A stretch of DNA of 64,000 nucleotides from Fistularia commersonii (taxonomy: Eukaryota > Chordata > Actinopteri > Syngnathiformes > Fistulariidae). A model generated the notes under the pieces. It had not been told where the DNA came from. It worked only from the letters and a program-made list of their open reading frames with translations, and did not search any database. Both the position numbers and the translations under genes were made by a program. Positions 12,485-22,214 of the stretch are shown one piece after another. Location: the NCBI GenBank assembly GCA_037954325.1, contig JBBMNZ010000015.1, forward strand, positions 5,002,001-5,066,000, read 5' to 3'. Position 1 is the stretch's first letter. Each line of letters opens with the position of its first letter.

Positions 12485-13960
12485 GCAGCTGAGGCCCACT
12501 GGTAGGATTCTAGTCAGTCTCATTGAAGTTCTCCTGGCACAGGTGACCAAATCTGACGGTTTCTCCAGGAATGAGTAGGGTCCGGTCCAGTAGCTAGTGA
12601 GCTTTGGAGAGTTTATGTTGAGTTATAGAACAACACCTCAGGGGGTTGAGGGGAGTCTTCTCCACATCACCTGGTCCATTTTAGTTTCAGTAGCTTCAGG
12701 CAGCACTGAATGTGACTAATTGCAGTTTACCAGTAGCATCTAGTCTCTTGGTCCTCTTTTTCCTGATAACTCCAGCAGTGGTTTGAGCCACGGGCCGCAC
12801 CCTGTCAAATGATGCTGGACCACCGCAAATACAAAGCCCTGAAAAGGACTGCATCATTCTTTTGAGGCTCCTGGATCTGCTGACAATTAAGGGTCTCCCA
12901 GTCATCATCGTCAGGTGCCACATCAACCTGTACTGAAGCAACTCCAGGGCCTGGCAGGTATCTGTCATCCAACTATCTTCTCTGCTTGAGTTGGGCAACT
13001 GTGAGCTAAGTGACAAAGAGTCCCATACAAGTACCAGCCAGCATCACCTTCTCACCACCCAGGCTGCTGATGAAGTGACTTCAGCAGATAAAGAAGCTCC
13101 TGGAACTGTTCTGGTTGAAGTCCTTGAATGAATGCCTGCAACCTCCTCCTGGATCTTGTCATTGAAGCCAAGGTATTCTCGGTGGGTATACTTGCACAGG
13201 TCAGCAGTGTATACCCCGAGGCTCTCTCCCATCTGTTTCTTTCACTTTGCGAGTGGGTCACTGGCATTGTTAACATGGATCCAGTGACCAAAATTTTTTA
13301 GATAGTTACCTTAAATGCTGTCAAATCTTAGAGTTCACATGGCTCCAGGTCTATCAGTATTTGCCCAGCTCTCTCATTCAGGGAAAGGACCACACTGCAT
13401 GTGCTTTCTTCAGAGAACCAGCTATTTAACTGTTCTGCTGGATAGACCTGGATCTGGTTGGTGTGATTAGGTGTTAAACTGGGCAGCTTAAGAGTGGCGC
13501 TTTGCAGGCTTCTACTTGGCTGACCAGCTCTGTCTCTCTCATTGTAGTTGCTGACATTGAGCAGGAAAGCCTTCAGTGAGGGGTGGAGACTTGGCGCTGG
13601 TGTTTTGTCTGCTGCTGTTGATCTCATAGTTCAGGCTGGGTCGTGCCGCTTTCGATCGCCATCATATAATCCCAGAGGAGTGATTGGGGCCATTCCTACC
13701 TTCATAGTGATAAGGCTGTCAAGTTCTTGCCATGTAATTGTAAGGCCATGTCTGACACAAATGAAGCAAACTGTGATGAGACTGGAGTCTTGCTCAGTCA
13801 ACCTTTTATTTTTGAACATCAGAACCCAGAACAGTGGCCGAAAAGTTTTCAACTAGCTGTCAACTTCCCTCAAGGCTTCAGCTCTGGTTTGGTCAATCAT
13901 ATCCCAGAGGAACCCCTGCAGGACACCACATCAGTATACATTTCGAGCAGATCCATGTTT
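12485..13960 (-). mobile_element. Ty3/Gypsy-type retrotransposon remnant, gag joined to an integrase tail
   Basis: Read on the minus strand, 13627 down to about 13045 gives a gag-like polypeptide. Its hydrophobic capsid region includes VVLSLNERAGQILIDLEPCEL. After a frameshift, GESLGVYTADLCKYTHREY, FNDKIQEEV and AFIQGLQPEQFQELL follow, which is the usual order in Ty3/Gypsy gag. At about 12640-12550 another frame reads SPKLTSYWTGPYSFLEKPSD, the GPY/F module at the C-terminus of the integrase. Protease, reverse transcriptase, RNase H and the integrase core, which normally lie between, are absent. I found no flanking long terminal repeats, so the outer limits are approximate. Confidence 0.65.
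13045..13627 (-). pseudogene. gag-like pseudogene of the Ty3/Gypsy remnant
   Basis: The minus frame from 13627 to about 13328 runs about 99 codons and continues after a frameshift into overlapping frames at 13291-13044. The order of motifs matches a capsid-domain gag: a leading variable segment, a W-S-E-E-containing helix region, a leucine-rich LSLNERAGQILIDLEP stretch, then the YTADL...FNDK...FIQGLQPEQ helix block. No zinc-knuckle CCHC motif is visible downstream. At least one frameshift and the missing pol region show that it is not functional. Confidence 0.6.
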
Positions 13961-14499
13961 TATTTCTGTGTCCCTTTTTTTCCTTGCTTAAGGGAACAGT
14001 TGCAAAAAGTGTGACCTGACTGAGGATGACCCAGGCATTAAAGAAACATTACCAGAGTTTATCAGTATTTCGTTATATTAAAAGACATAAATAGTGAGAG
14101 AAAAATAACGTTGCAAAGGAAGTTATACCAAAGAAGACTTAAAAAAGAATTCCACAATCATGTAAAAGACTGAATTGACACGATGAGTCAATAGCCGTTT
14201 ACTCCAAACAATATTTGATATTTGCTATGTATGACTGTTTATGGTGACTTTATGCTGACTCATCTGACCTTCAAAATAAATCCAAACTGATTTGGAAATT
14301 ACAAAATCAGCATGAAAACCCAACAATCATCATTGGTGTGTTTCCAACTTAATGATATTGTTTACACCAACGCATGTGGATATCTGCTCTTAATGGGCTG
14401 GGAAGAATATTAGTGCCCCCCCCCTGTGTCCCCCCCCCCCACTGCGACTGACCCATACACACACATTGGACTGTCATCAAGTACTTGCCATTAGAACTT
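13961..14499. other. unassigned DNA with a poly-C pair
   Basis: No gene recognised. Two C-runs separated by TGTGT lie at about 14417-14441. Nothing else supportable. Confidence 0.45.
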
Positions 14500-14815
14500 T
14501 TTCATGACTGACTTACATATTCACTTAAATGCAGAAAATGCACTGCAAAAACTATAGATGCAACTGCACTTTGATACTGTTATCACTTTTTTTCTTGCAA
14601 CTGCACCTTAGTACTACTGTCACTTTAAAAACGAATCAAACGAAAATTGCACTTTAACTACCTCAGCATAACTCGTCATTGTTTTCTGTACCAAATTATT
14701 TATGATTTTTTGTACTTATTGCACCGTGGGTCGAGTAACGCTATTTATTCTGTATTTGTGAACGTATGGCAATATTGACAACAAGGTTCACTTTCAGTTT
14801 GATTTTGACTTACTT
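14500..14815 (+). mobile_element. L2/CR1-type LINE 3' UTR fragment
   Basis: The segment is built of TGCACTTT-type motifs followed by TTGCACCGTGGGTCGAG (about 14719-14735), AACGCTATTTATTCTGTA and GTATGGCAATATTGACAACAAGGTTCACTTT. This order is that of the 3' untranslated ends of L2/Rex1-type LINEs common in fish. No coding part is preserved here. Confidence 0.6.
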
Positions 14816-15385
14816 GCATTACTTTGACTCCCCTTTTTTCCACATTGCTTACACAATAATTGTATTTCACAAATGGTAGAAAAATGTGATGCACAGATAT
14901 TTACGACAACCTGTGATACTTTGATAGAGATGGACAATTCCCACCGGAAACAATAAGATGAATGAAGGTAATACCACTGAAATCTATTTATCTTGACACA
15001 AGTGCTTGGCTCACACTCTCTCTTCTTATTCACAGTGTCCATACCAAACACATTCTCTCACACACATACACACATTTACACAAAAGCAGCGGGTAGAATA
15101 TAAGTCAGGGGATAAGGAAGAGGGCAGATCCAGCTGATCCTCAGATTCCAGCAGCAGATTAATAGAGTTAAATCTCGGTGAGGCCAGAACGCTGCTTCAA
15201 GTATGTAGCTCAACCGATAAGAGTGAGGAATAGATAGATTGGGAGCGAGGATGAGGAGAAGGCAAGCTGAGCGAAGCAAAAGTAGTTTAGATACAGTCAC
15301 AGACACTGGTGCTATCACAATGATTGTTCAGGGATAGGGTGAAATTGATTAGATGCATTTTATGTATTTTCTAGAAAGATAAATA
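14816..15385. other. unassigned intergenic DNA
   Basis: No gene or repeat recognised. A CA-rich tract lies at 15056-15080. The 15090-15330 block is unique-looking and of moderate GC. Confidence 0.45.
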
Positions 15386-15553
15386 AATGAATAAATAAAT
15401 TCACTATCTTTACCACTTATCCTACACTCAGGGTTATAGGGTTCATCCCAGATCTGTTGCCAGTTGATCAGAGCCACAGTTCAAAAAAATCAAACCACAG
15501 GTCTTCTTTTTTTGAAGGTCCCACGGTGCTAACCACTATGCCACAGCACTAAA
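15386..15553 (-). repeat. fish-type interspersed repeat, inverted copy
   Basis: From left to right it shows TTACCACTTATCCTACACTCAGGG, GGGTTCATCCC, TTGCCAGTTGATC, and finally GTGCTAACCACTATGCCACAGCAC. This is the reverse complement of the block order at 41253-41597, with an AAAT-rich left end where the tetranucleotide tail would be. Confidence 0.7.
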
Positions 15554-15860
15554 ATAAATGAACAATAAATTAATAAAATTACAACCCGATGAGCTGTTTA
15601 ATAAAAACTAAACTGCCCCTGGTGCATATGACACAATTTCTGATGTAGGCCCCTTTAATATGATTGCGAATCATCAGTCATATAACATCAAGTTAAATGG
15701 AAATATGATGCTCAGTGGATAGCTGGGGTCAAGAGGAGATAGACAGTTTTCTTTCCTGAATTTCAGCTATTCACTCACTATATGTAAATTTCCCTGATTC
15801 ATTTATTGCTAATCAGTCAGCAGGTGTGACCAGGTACTTCCTGGTAGTGTTTTCTCTCTG
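15554..15860. other. unassigned intergenic DNA
   Basis: Nothing recognised; short and AT-rich. Confidence 0.4.
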
Positions 15861-16590
15861 GAGGTATGGTATCCTGTGAACCTCTCTGTGAAGGACTGCG
15901 GATTGTATTGCCAGCTTACAGTAACAATAAAGTGGAAGAAGCACTGTTGGTGGTCAGTGAACAGGTAGGACACAACAATTTCTCCTTTGCCTCTTGGTTG
16001 AACAAAACTGCGGTCATTTTCCTGCATAAAGGGGCCCGTGTGCATCAGCTGATGGCTAACTGCGTGTTTAAATTAACGTCATTGCGGAGGTATTGACCCC
16101 TGACAGGTCCTTCCGAGTGGATCAAATATGGTGACGGTTCTTATGTGGTTTATCTGCTCAGGGCAACCAAAGTAATTCGATTACAGACAGAAATGCTGGG
16201 TTCCATGGACACAGGTGTGTTCTTTATAAGACTGAGTTTTCTTTCATGTCAGCAGACACAGGAGAGGCATCCATGTGTTTCAGGATATGAATGTGACATC
16301 TCCAGTGTGGATTAGGTTGAGTGTAGAAGCCAGGTGTGTGATGGACCAAAACTCGTTCTTGGTTGGATAGTTCTTCTGTGTGTGCAAGCAGGCTGGTAAA
16401 ACCGGTAGTGAGGATCCAGAGTGTGTATTCAAAGTGCTAAGTAAGACATGTTTAGAGATGGAATATGGTAACTTTGAATTATTTGATGACTTGGAAGAGA
16501 GATTTTTTTTGTTTGTTTGGCATCGCAATTTATTTTGCTAATAGCACTGGGGGGGCATTTTCATTTTCAGTTGAAGCAGCGAGAACAAAT
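15861..16590 (+). mobile_element. Tx1/L1-like LINE, collapsed copy (ORF1 fragment and ORF2 end)
   Basis: A frame starting at 15866 reads CEPLCEGLRIVLPAY, EEALLVVSEQVGHNNFSFAS and AVIFLHKGARVHQL. This is the N-terminal part of the gag-like ORF1 protein of Tx1-type LINEs. Further on, SFRVD (about 16111), GDGSYVVY (about 16130) and a decayed CCHC-like knuckle near 16175-16235 fit the later part of the same protein. At about 16389-16510 the sequence switches to the C-terminal end of ORF2 (GSEDPECVFK and FELFDDLEE), shared with the copy ending at 21535. The polymerase and endonuclease between them are missing. Identification rests on motif recognition, not a search. Confidence 0.65.
15866..16096 (+). 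pseudogene. ORF1 (gag-like) fragment of the Tx1-like LINE
   Basis: Seventy-six codons from ATG at 15866 to TGA. Recognisable are LCEGLRIVLPAYSNNKVEEA (residues about 7-26) and SEQVGHNNFSF. ORF1 proteins of this clade bind the LINE RNA and end in CCHC knuckles. Only the first part survives here, and the frame closes after a deletion at about 16075. Confidence 0.65.
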
Positions 16591-16992
16591 GACCTGTGCT
16601 CTTCAAAGGACATCATCACTTTTTTTTTTTTGACCAAACCTTTTCAAAGTCAGACAGTTTCTGATTACTTTTGTGATACAGAGGAATGCATTTAGTCCGT
16701 CAACACCCTGAGCAAATTTATTAATTTTAATCTTGAATGAAAGAAATTTATACTGTCTAAAACACATTTCACTTCTAACAAGATCAATGCAAGGTAATCT
16801 GATCTTGTGCCACATGTGATTCATTTCTCCTCTTGCTTATTCCCCCCTTGGTGTTTCTTCTCTTTCTCTCCTCCATGCACGACCCAAGAATAAGCTCTTC
16901 GATATAAATGTGGGAAGGAGAGTAATGAAGACAATCATTTCTGAAATATGTTGTCAGAAAAGGCTGAATTAGCTTTTTATTTTTGTTTTAAG
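16591..16992. other. unassigned DNA between two LINE remnants
   Basis: No gene. A T-run lies at 16620-16631. Nothing else supportable. Confidence 0.4.
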
Positions 16993-17885
16993 GAGAAACC
17001 TTGGAGTACCTCGGGATCCACATCAACAATAAATTGGACTGGTCACACAACAGTGATGGAGTCTACAGGAAGGGTCAGAGCAGAATGTTCTTCCTGAGGT
17101 GACTAAGGTGGTTTTGCATCTCTAGCGGCTCCTAAAGACCTTCTACCAGTCTATGGTAGCCAGCACACCCTTATTCTGTATAGTGTGCTGGTGGGGTTGT
17201 GCCAGGACTGGTGATGTCAACAGGCTCAACAAGATAGTTAGGAAAGATCGCTAGTTGATGGGACTGAACCTGGACCATCTTCAATTGTTGGCAGTGGGGA
17301 GGGTGAAGGACAAACTAGGAGCTATCCTGGACAATCCTTCCCACCCCCTGTGGCTGATTGGCAGCTCCTTCAGCCAATGGCTCGTCCCACGCCGGTGCAG
17401 AACCGAGCGCTTCAGACGCTCCTTTGTGCTCATGGCCATTAGACTGTACAACAGCAGTCTGGATGGCACAGAACTCTGACCGGCCTGAGGTGCATTTGTG
17501 CTGCTTCCACAAACTCACTACCTCACCCATTCACGTCATGCCCGAACTCTGCTGTCTAATACTTGTTGGTCCCAGCCGCACGCATCCTACCTCTTTGATT
17601 ATCTATTCTATTACTGTCATTGCTGCTCTCATTCTATATTGTCATGTAATTCTGGTTGTGTATTTTTCACCTTTAATGTCCCATTATGTTGATTATTATC
17701 CCTGCTGATGTTGCTGTTGTTGTTCTCCCTGCTCTCTATTTATTTGTGGATGTCTTACTATCTTCTGTCTTCTAATGTCTTTATTTATATTCGTATTTAT
17801 TCTATTTTATTTTATAAATTTTTGATATAACTGGTACGCTGCAGTGACAAATGATTTTCCCCTATGGGTATCAATAAAGTTTAAA
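16993..17885 (+). mobile_element. L2/CR1-type LINE, 3' end with ORF2 C-terminus and 3' UTR
   Basis: Plus-strand frames give LEYLGIHINNKLDW (about 17000-17040), a KGQSRMFFLR block (about 17070-17100), SMVASTPLFCIVCWWG-type sequence (about 17150-17200) and, from 17255 to 17479, RVKDKLGAILDNPSHPLW, RCRTERFRRSFV and AIRLYNSSLDG. These follow the polymerase domain in L2/CR1/Rex1-type LINEs. The 3' UTR ends with TTTTCCCCTATGGGTATCAATAAAG at about 17852-17880, the usual short tail. Stops after 17100 and 17250 show that it is dead. The 5' part is truncated. Confidence 0.8.
17255..17479 (+). pseudogene. C-terminal ORF2 fragment of the L2/CR1-type LINE
   Basis: A 74-codon frame ending in a TGA. It carries DNPSHPLW near residue 30 and RCRTERFRRSF near residue 48, both typical of the segment downstream of the reverse transcriptase in this LINE group. 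It begins after an in-frame stop at about 17251, so the ATG is only the first methionine of a broken frame. Confidence 0.7.
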
Positions 17886-19202
17886 CGCTGCAGCGCAAGG
17901 TAGGCAAGGGAGCATGGAGGGAGGAGTTACAGTCTTTGTTATCTAACTCAGGTGTACACTTGATATCACCCCGAAACCTCAGCTAATGCAATATCTCTAT
18001 CCACTGAAGCTGCAATGAAAGGGTTTTTGCTCATTGTCAGAATGAAATTAGTTATAAGTTTTGATTTGGTTTTTTTTTGCCTCTTTTGCCTTGTTAATGT
18101 TTACGTACCAACTAGTGGTGCAGAGTGACCATGTCCACTTGTCCCAAAAATTAACTATCTCCCGTACATTCATGAAAATATTATATGGGCTGGAGATAGC
18201 AACTTAGGTGATACTGTCAATATAGTATAGGCATAGTAGCACCAACAGCCATGCGGTTGGTGATACATGAAAAACACCCCCAATGCAGACTGTACACCTG
18301 GGTCAGAATTTGTAGTAATCTGTCTGAAACCAGACTCGATATATTTTTCACCTATAAACACTTCTAGCCAGAAAACTAATACTTAAAAGCAATTTCATTC
18401 AATATTTTTGTTTTAAATTCTCATCAATTTGTCAAATTAATCGTTTCACCTTGTCAACTTGTTAGGTCATGTATGGATTTTGATAATTATCTAAAAACCC
18501 TTTACTGCCAATATAGTAGCAATATAGACATTGTTAGTTCTCTGCTGTAAGGGTGAGGCTTGAGTTAAACCCACCTGTAGAATGTGAAGGGATCCATGAT
18601 CAGGTCTCTATTTCTGCTGTGAAGGATATGGCTGAAAAAGTTCCCTTTTCTTCATCCAAGAGGGATCTGTTGTACATCAGAAGCAAATTCTTTGTTCAAA
18701 ACTACTTGTGGCAGAGTTACCTCAGATCCTGCTGAAATTAGGAAATATGTGCTGGCTTATTCTTTTTCTATCAATCTTGGCCCTACTCTCGTTACAGTAT
18801 TTTTTTTTGTTGCTGCTACCAGCAACCTAGAATAATGGAAAGATCGGAAACTACAATCAACACTCTCTCTCTGACAAGGCATGAGCATCAGATTTACAGT
18901 ATCCTGCAAAAGCATCATCTGCAGCTGGTGGTTCTGTAGGTAGGGTGGATGGAATGCTAACATTCTTCTCTTGAATCCTCCTCATTATGGCTGCAGAGGC
19001 AGGGGTTCTTGGAAAATGTTGCGTTCTCTTGATTTTAGGTCTCACCATTGCCTTTCTGAGCTCTTTGAGAAAGAAGCTTCTCTTCTTTATCTTCCAACTG
19101 TTTTTCTGAGTTCAATGTAAACTGTAAGAGTAGATGGGACTCTGTAGATGGGACTTTGGCTTCAGGAGTTCCAAGTTCAGCTTGTGAAAGTTTAAAATTA
19201 AA
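17886..19202. other. unassigned intergenic DNA
   Basis: No gene or repeat that I can name. A minus-strand frame at 18857-19048 and a plus frame at 18553-18735 have plausible-looking composition but no recognisable family, and neither has splice-like boundaries. They could be decayed element coding sequence because they lie between two Tx1-like copies. Confidence 0.4.
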
Positions 19203-19203
19203 A

Positions 19204-19244
<41 letters not shown>
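19203..19244. repeat. A-run, (TA)n and (CA)n microsatellite
   Basis: An A-run is followed by about 20 bases of alternating TA, then ACACACACACAC. It sits exactly at the end of the inverted fish repeat that follows, a common place for microsatellite growth. Confidence 0.8.
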
Positions 19245-19246
<2 letters not shown>

Positions 19247-19455
19247 CACATCCATCTTCTTATGCTGGAACCTATCCCAACTGTCATTGGGTGAAAGGCG
19301 GCTACACCCTGGACTGGTTGCCAGTCAGTCATAAGGCCACATATACAGACAGACAACATTCGCTCACTCGGGGCAATTTTCCCAATTTTTTTTCCAATTA
19401 ACCTGCTGCATGTTTTTGGACTGTGGGAGGAAATCGGATAACCCGGAGGAAATAT
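19245..19455 (-). repeat. fish-type interspersed repeat, inverted copy
   Basis: CATCCATCTTCTTATGCTGG, GAACCTATCCCAACTGTCATTGGG, GGTTGCCAGTCAGTC, GGGGCAATTTTCCCAATT and CATGTTTTTGGACTGTGGGAGG form the reverse complement of the 49955-50250 copy. It lies just upstream of the Tx1-like ORF2 segment. Confidence 0.8.
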
Positions 19456-19884
19456 ATATACATTTTTTTATTTATATATCCAAGCCCCAAAATGGTAACA
19501 GCTGCTCACTCACATACACAACACATCCAGCCAGAAGGAGGTCAGACTGAAGGTTTAAAAACTTTCAACTTACAAACCTTTATCATGCCTGGGTCCAGGG
19601 GACCCAAACATCTTGTATGTAATTAAATGTGTAGGTAGGTTGTATGGAATGGTATCATCAAAAATGTGTCCTGATCTGCTGCTCTGAGAAAATGAGCCAA
19701 GGCCAATGAGTTTGAGTTGGAAGAAAAAAATAAATTAATTTTCCCTTTGGTTAAAGAAAGGCTCACAGACCTGAAAACCAAACAAGGGTTAATCAGATGA
19801 TTTAAGACAGAGCCTGACTTTTCAGACACTTTTGAACATCCTTTGTCATGGCCTTCATGTTATGCTGGAGTGCTGTTGAACTGG
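19456..19884. other. unassigned DNA upstream of the Tx1-like ORF2
   Basis: No clear coding or repeat signal. It may contain further decayed LINE sequence that I cannot align by eye. Confidence 0.4.
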
Positions 19885-22214
19885 ATCTTTACCTAGCACA
19901 TGCCAAAGATCAGCCCCTTCCAAAGAAGGGTGATTCAGCCTTCCGCAAAATTTGAAGAACTGTTGACTTGTGCGTAGACTATAACATACAGTCCAGGGCA
20001 CTATCGAACAGACTGAGGGACATACTTGCAAGAATCATACACGTAGATAAGAGGTATTATTTGCTGGATTCATCAATTCATAATAGTGTTCTCATTGGGA
20101 ATGCCACTGATATGTTTAACAGTAACTGCAATAATTATACTTGAATCATTACTTTTTATCAGGAAAATACTTTTGACTGAATGTTCTGTCCTATTTTGTT
20201 TTCTGTACTTGAAGTGTAACAGTTCCTTGCTTGTCTTGAACGAATTAGTGGCGTATTTGGGGACTGAAGCTTTTAGCTGTAAAAGTTAGTTTGATGGAAA
20301 AGACAAAGTGTTTGCTCTGTATGAGTAGAAATGGTTGTTACCTAAGTTTTCAACTCTGAAAACTTCTGGGTTGTTAATAACCTGGTTACCTTGACTCTCT
20401 GGCAGAAACTTGTGTCAACACGGATAACAGGCTCGGTGGAAGATATCCAGAGGGTCATACTGGACGCTTTCTGTTTTGGGAAAATTATATAGACATTCAA
20501 AGCAAAGCATCAGCTCGAAGACTACAAAATGCTAAAAAGATTTTTAACAATAATAGACCTGGCTGGCTGCTGCAAATCACTTCTAAGATAAACTGGGTAT
20601 TTGGGCCGCAAACGTCAATTAAAGCTTCAGAAAGGCTGACTTTACGAAGTTGCGTTATCTTTTGTGGCTGACAATTTCTTCTTTGGATGCTCTTGGTATC
20701 ATAACTTATGTCAGACTGGTAGGCAGGGTTGTAACGGAAACCCTGGCTGCCCCTGCACAGCATTTGAAAGTTGACCGATTGGTCCCATCACAAGCTGTGG
20801 ATTCGGCCCTTTGATTACAGGTTCTTCATGTTATTTGTCTTCCCAAGAATAGGGGAGTGGGAGAACAAAGATGGTCTGATGGTCTTTACTTTCAAAAGTC
20901 TGCCTCCAAATACATACCCTATCTGTGTCACTGTCCCAAACCTCCAACAGATTCAAGGTGGACTTGATTTTTTCTTGTACTCTTCCCCAAAAGGCAACTG
21001 GCAGTTCCTGTACAAGTTACTAGTTGAAAAATGGATAAGTGAGCTCCAGTCAGGGATTACACATGATACCATAGTAAATACAAATACAAAGCACATTGGA
21101 TCCTGGGATGATAGCATACAATTTATTTTGTTCAAACGCTGAAATGCTATTACATTTGTTGGTCGAATGTCCCAGATTGCTACTATATTTAATTCGCTAA
21201 ACCTTTTGTTTCTTGGTCATAGGGGTTACTTTTTCCATCTATTAGCTCATCTTTGGTCCCAATTAATCCATAAGGAATAAGATTCCACTTTTTTGTGTGG
21301 TTTGGACAAACTAGCTGGACGATTTCAAAGAGAAAAATAAAGCTGGTGAATCCGGTAGCAAGGATCCAGACTCTGCTTTCAAAGCATGAATTAAGACTTT
21401 TTTAAAGTTTAACTATATCTACTTTGAACCATTTGATAACCTGGATTATTTATTAATTTATTTATTTTTGACATAGCTATTTGTTAATAGCACTGGAGAG
21501 ATATTTTCCATTGAAGAGCTTTTGTTCTCTCTTTTTCTGCCTGTTATTTTGTTAGATTTCCAGTGGTTGAACAAGGGGATTTTCTTTCATTTTTATTAAT
21601 ATTAAATGACAACTAGCTTTGTATATTTCTAATTCGTTCAAAATCAGGTCTATTTTTTTTTTAATACTAGGAGTAGCAGCAAAGGAGCTGGCAGCTTTGT
21701 GATAGGCTACCGCTTCAGCCCAAGAACACTTTTTTTTCATTTTTTGTGTGGCTACAATAGCAAAAAATGTCTGCTGCTGATAGGAAAGATTAAGTGTTAC
21801 TTGACCTTCGCACCAACTTTGACCTTGGTGCTCCTTGAAGTATCAGTTAATTGCATGAATATTCCAGAGTGCCTGGATTGTTTTTTATATTTCATTAAAA
21901 AAAAAAGAATACCTAACATCTGGCTTGATAAACAGGCTGGAAGCTCCCGTTTCCAGAGCGGGGAAACTTCTGCGCATGATATCATGATACCTTCCATGTC
22001 ACTTTGGAGAAATATCAGATGCATTGTTAGCTGTTTTATCCAATTTTTGTTACCGTTCTAATTCATATATAGCATCTATTCTATTTCATTTTCATTCTGT
22101 TACACATCTGTGCTAATTTGTCTGCTGTTGGTGTGACTTTAAGGCCTGTGCTGGAGCCAGCCACGGCTTACATTGACATCTGCTATATTGGCAAATAAAA
22201 GATTTCATTTAAGG
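19885..22214 (+). mobile_element. Tx1/L1-like LINE, decayed ORF2 (reverse transcriptase to C-terminus) and 3' UTR
   Basis: Successive frames give a colinear ORF2. LPKKGD (about 19917-19934) and DYNIQSRALSNRLRD (19977-20021) are reverse transcriptase motifs. AYLGTEAFSCK (about 20250-20283) and WLLP near 20333 follow. Next come LTLWQKLVSTRI and VEDIQRVILDAF (about 20390-20475), then YIDIQSKASARRLQNA (about 20486-20533). The C-terminal GSKDPDSAFK and YFEPFDNLD blocks lie at 21352-21445. The order agrees with Tx1-clade LINEs. A long 3' UTR seems to end at GGCAAATAAAAGATTTCATTT near 22190-22214. Stops and frameshifts are frequent, so the copy is old and inactive. Confidence 0.7.
19890..20660 (+). 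pseudogene. reverse transcriptase and connection region of Tx1-like ORF2
   Basis: Motif order is LPKKGD, ALSNRLRD, LGTEAF, WLLP, LTLWQKL, IQRVILDAF, IDIQSK, RLQNAK, spread over three frames. The catalytic FADD box expected between ALSNRLRD and LGTEAF is missing, so about 400 bases of the polymerase core are deleted near 20110-20200. In this clade the protein would also carry an N-terminal endonuclease, which is not visible upstream. Confidence 0.6.

Noticed and set aside
20771..21142. 123-codon plus-strand open frame, at first sight a host exon
   Set aside because: It lies between Tx1-like ORF2 motifs in the same orientation and is more simply a decayed part of that LINE.
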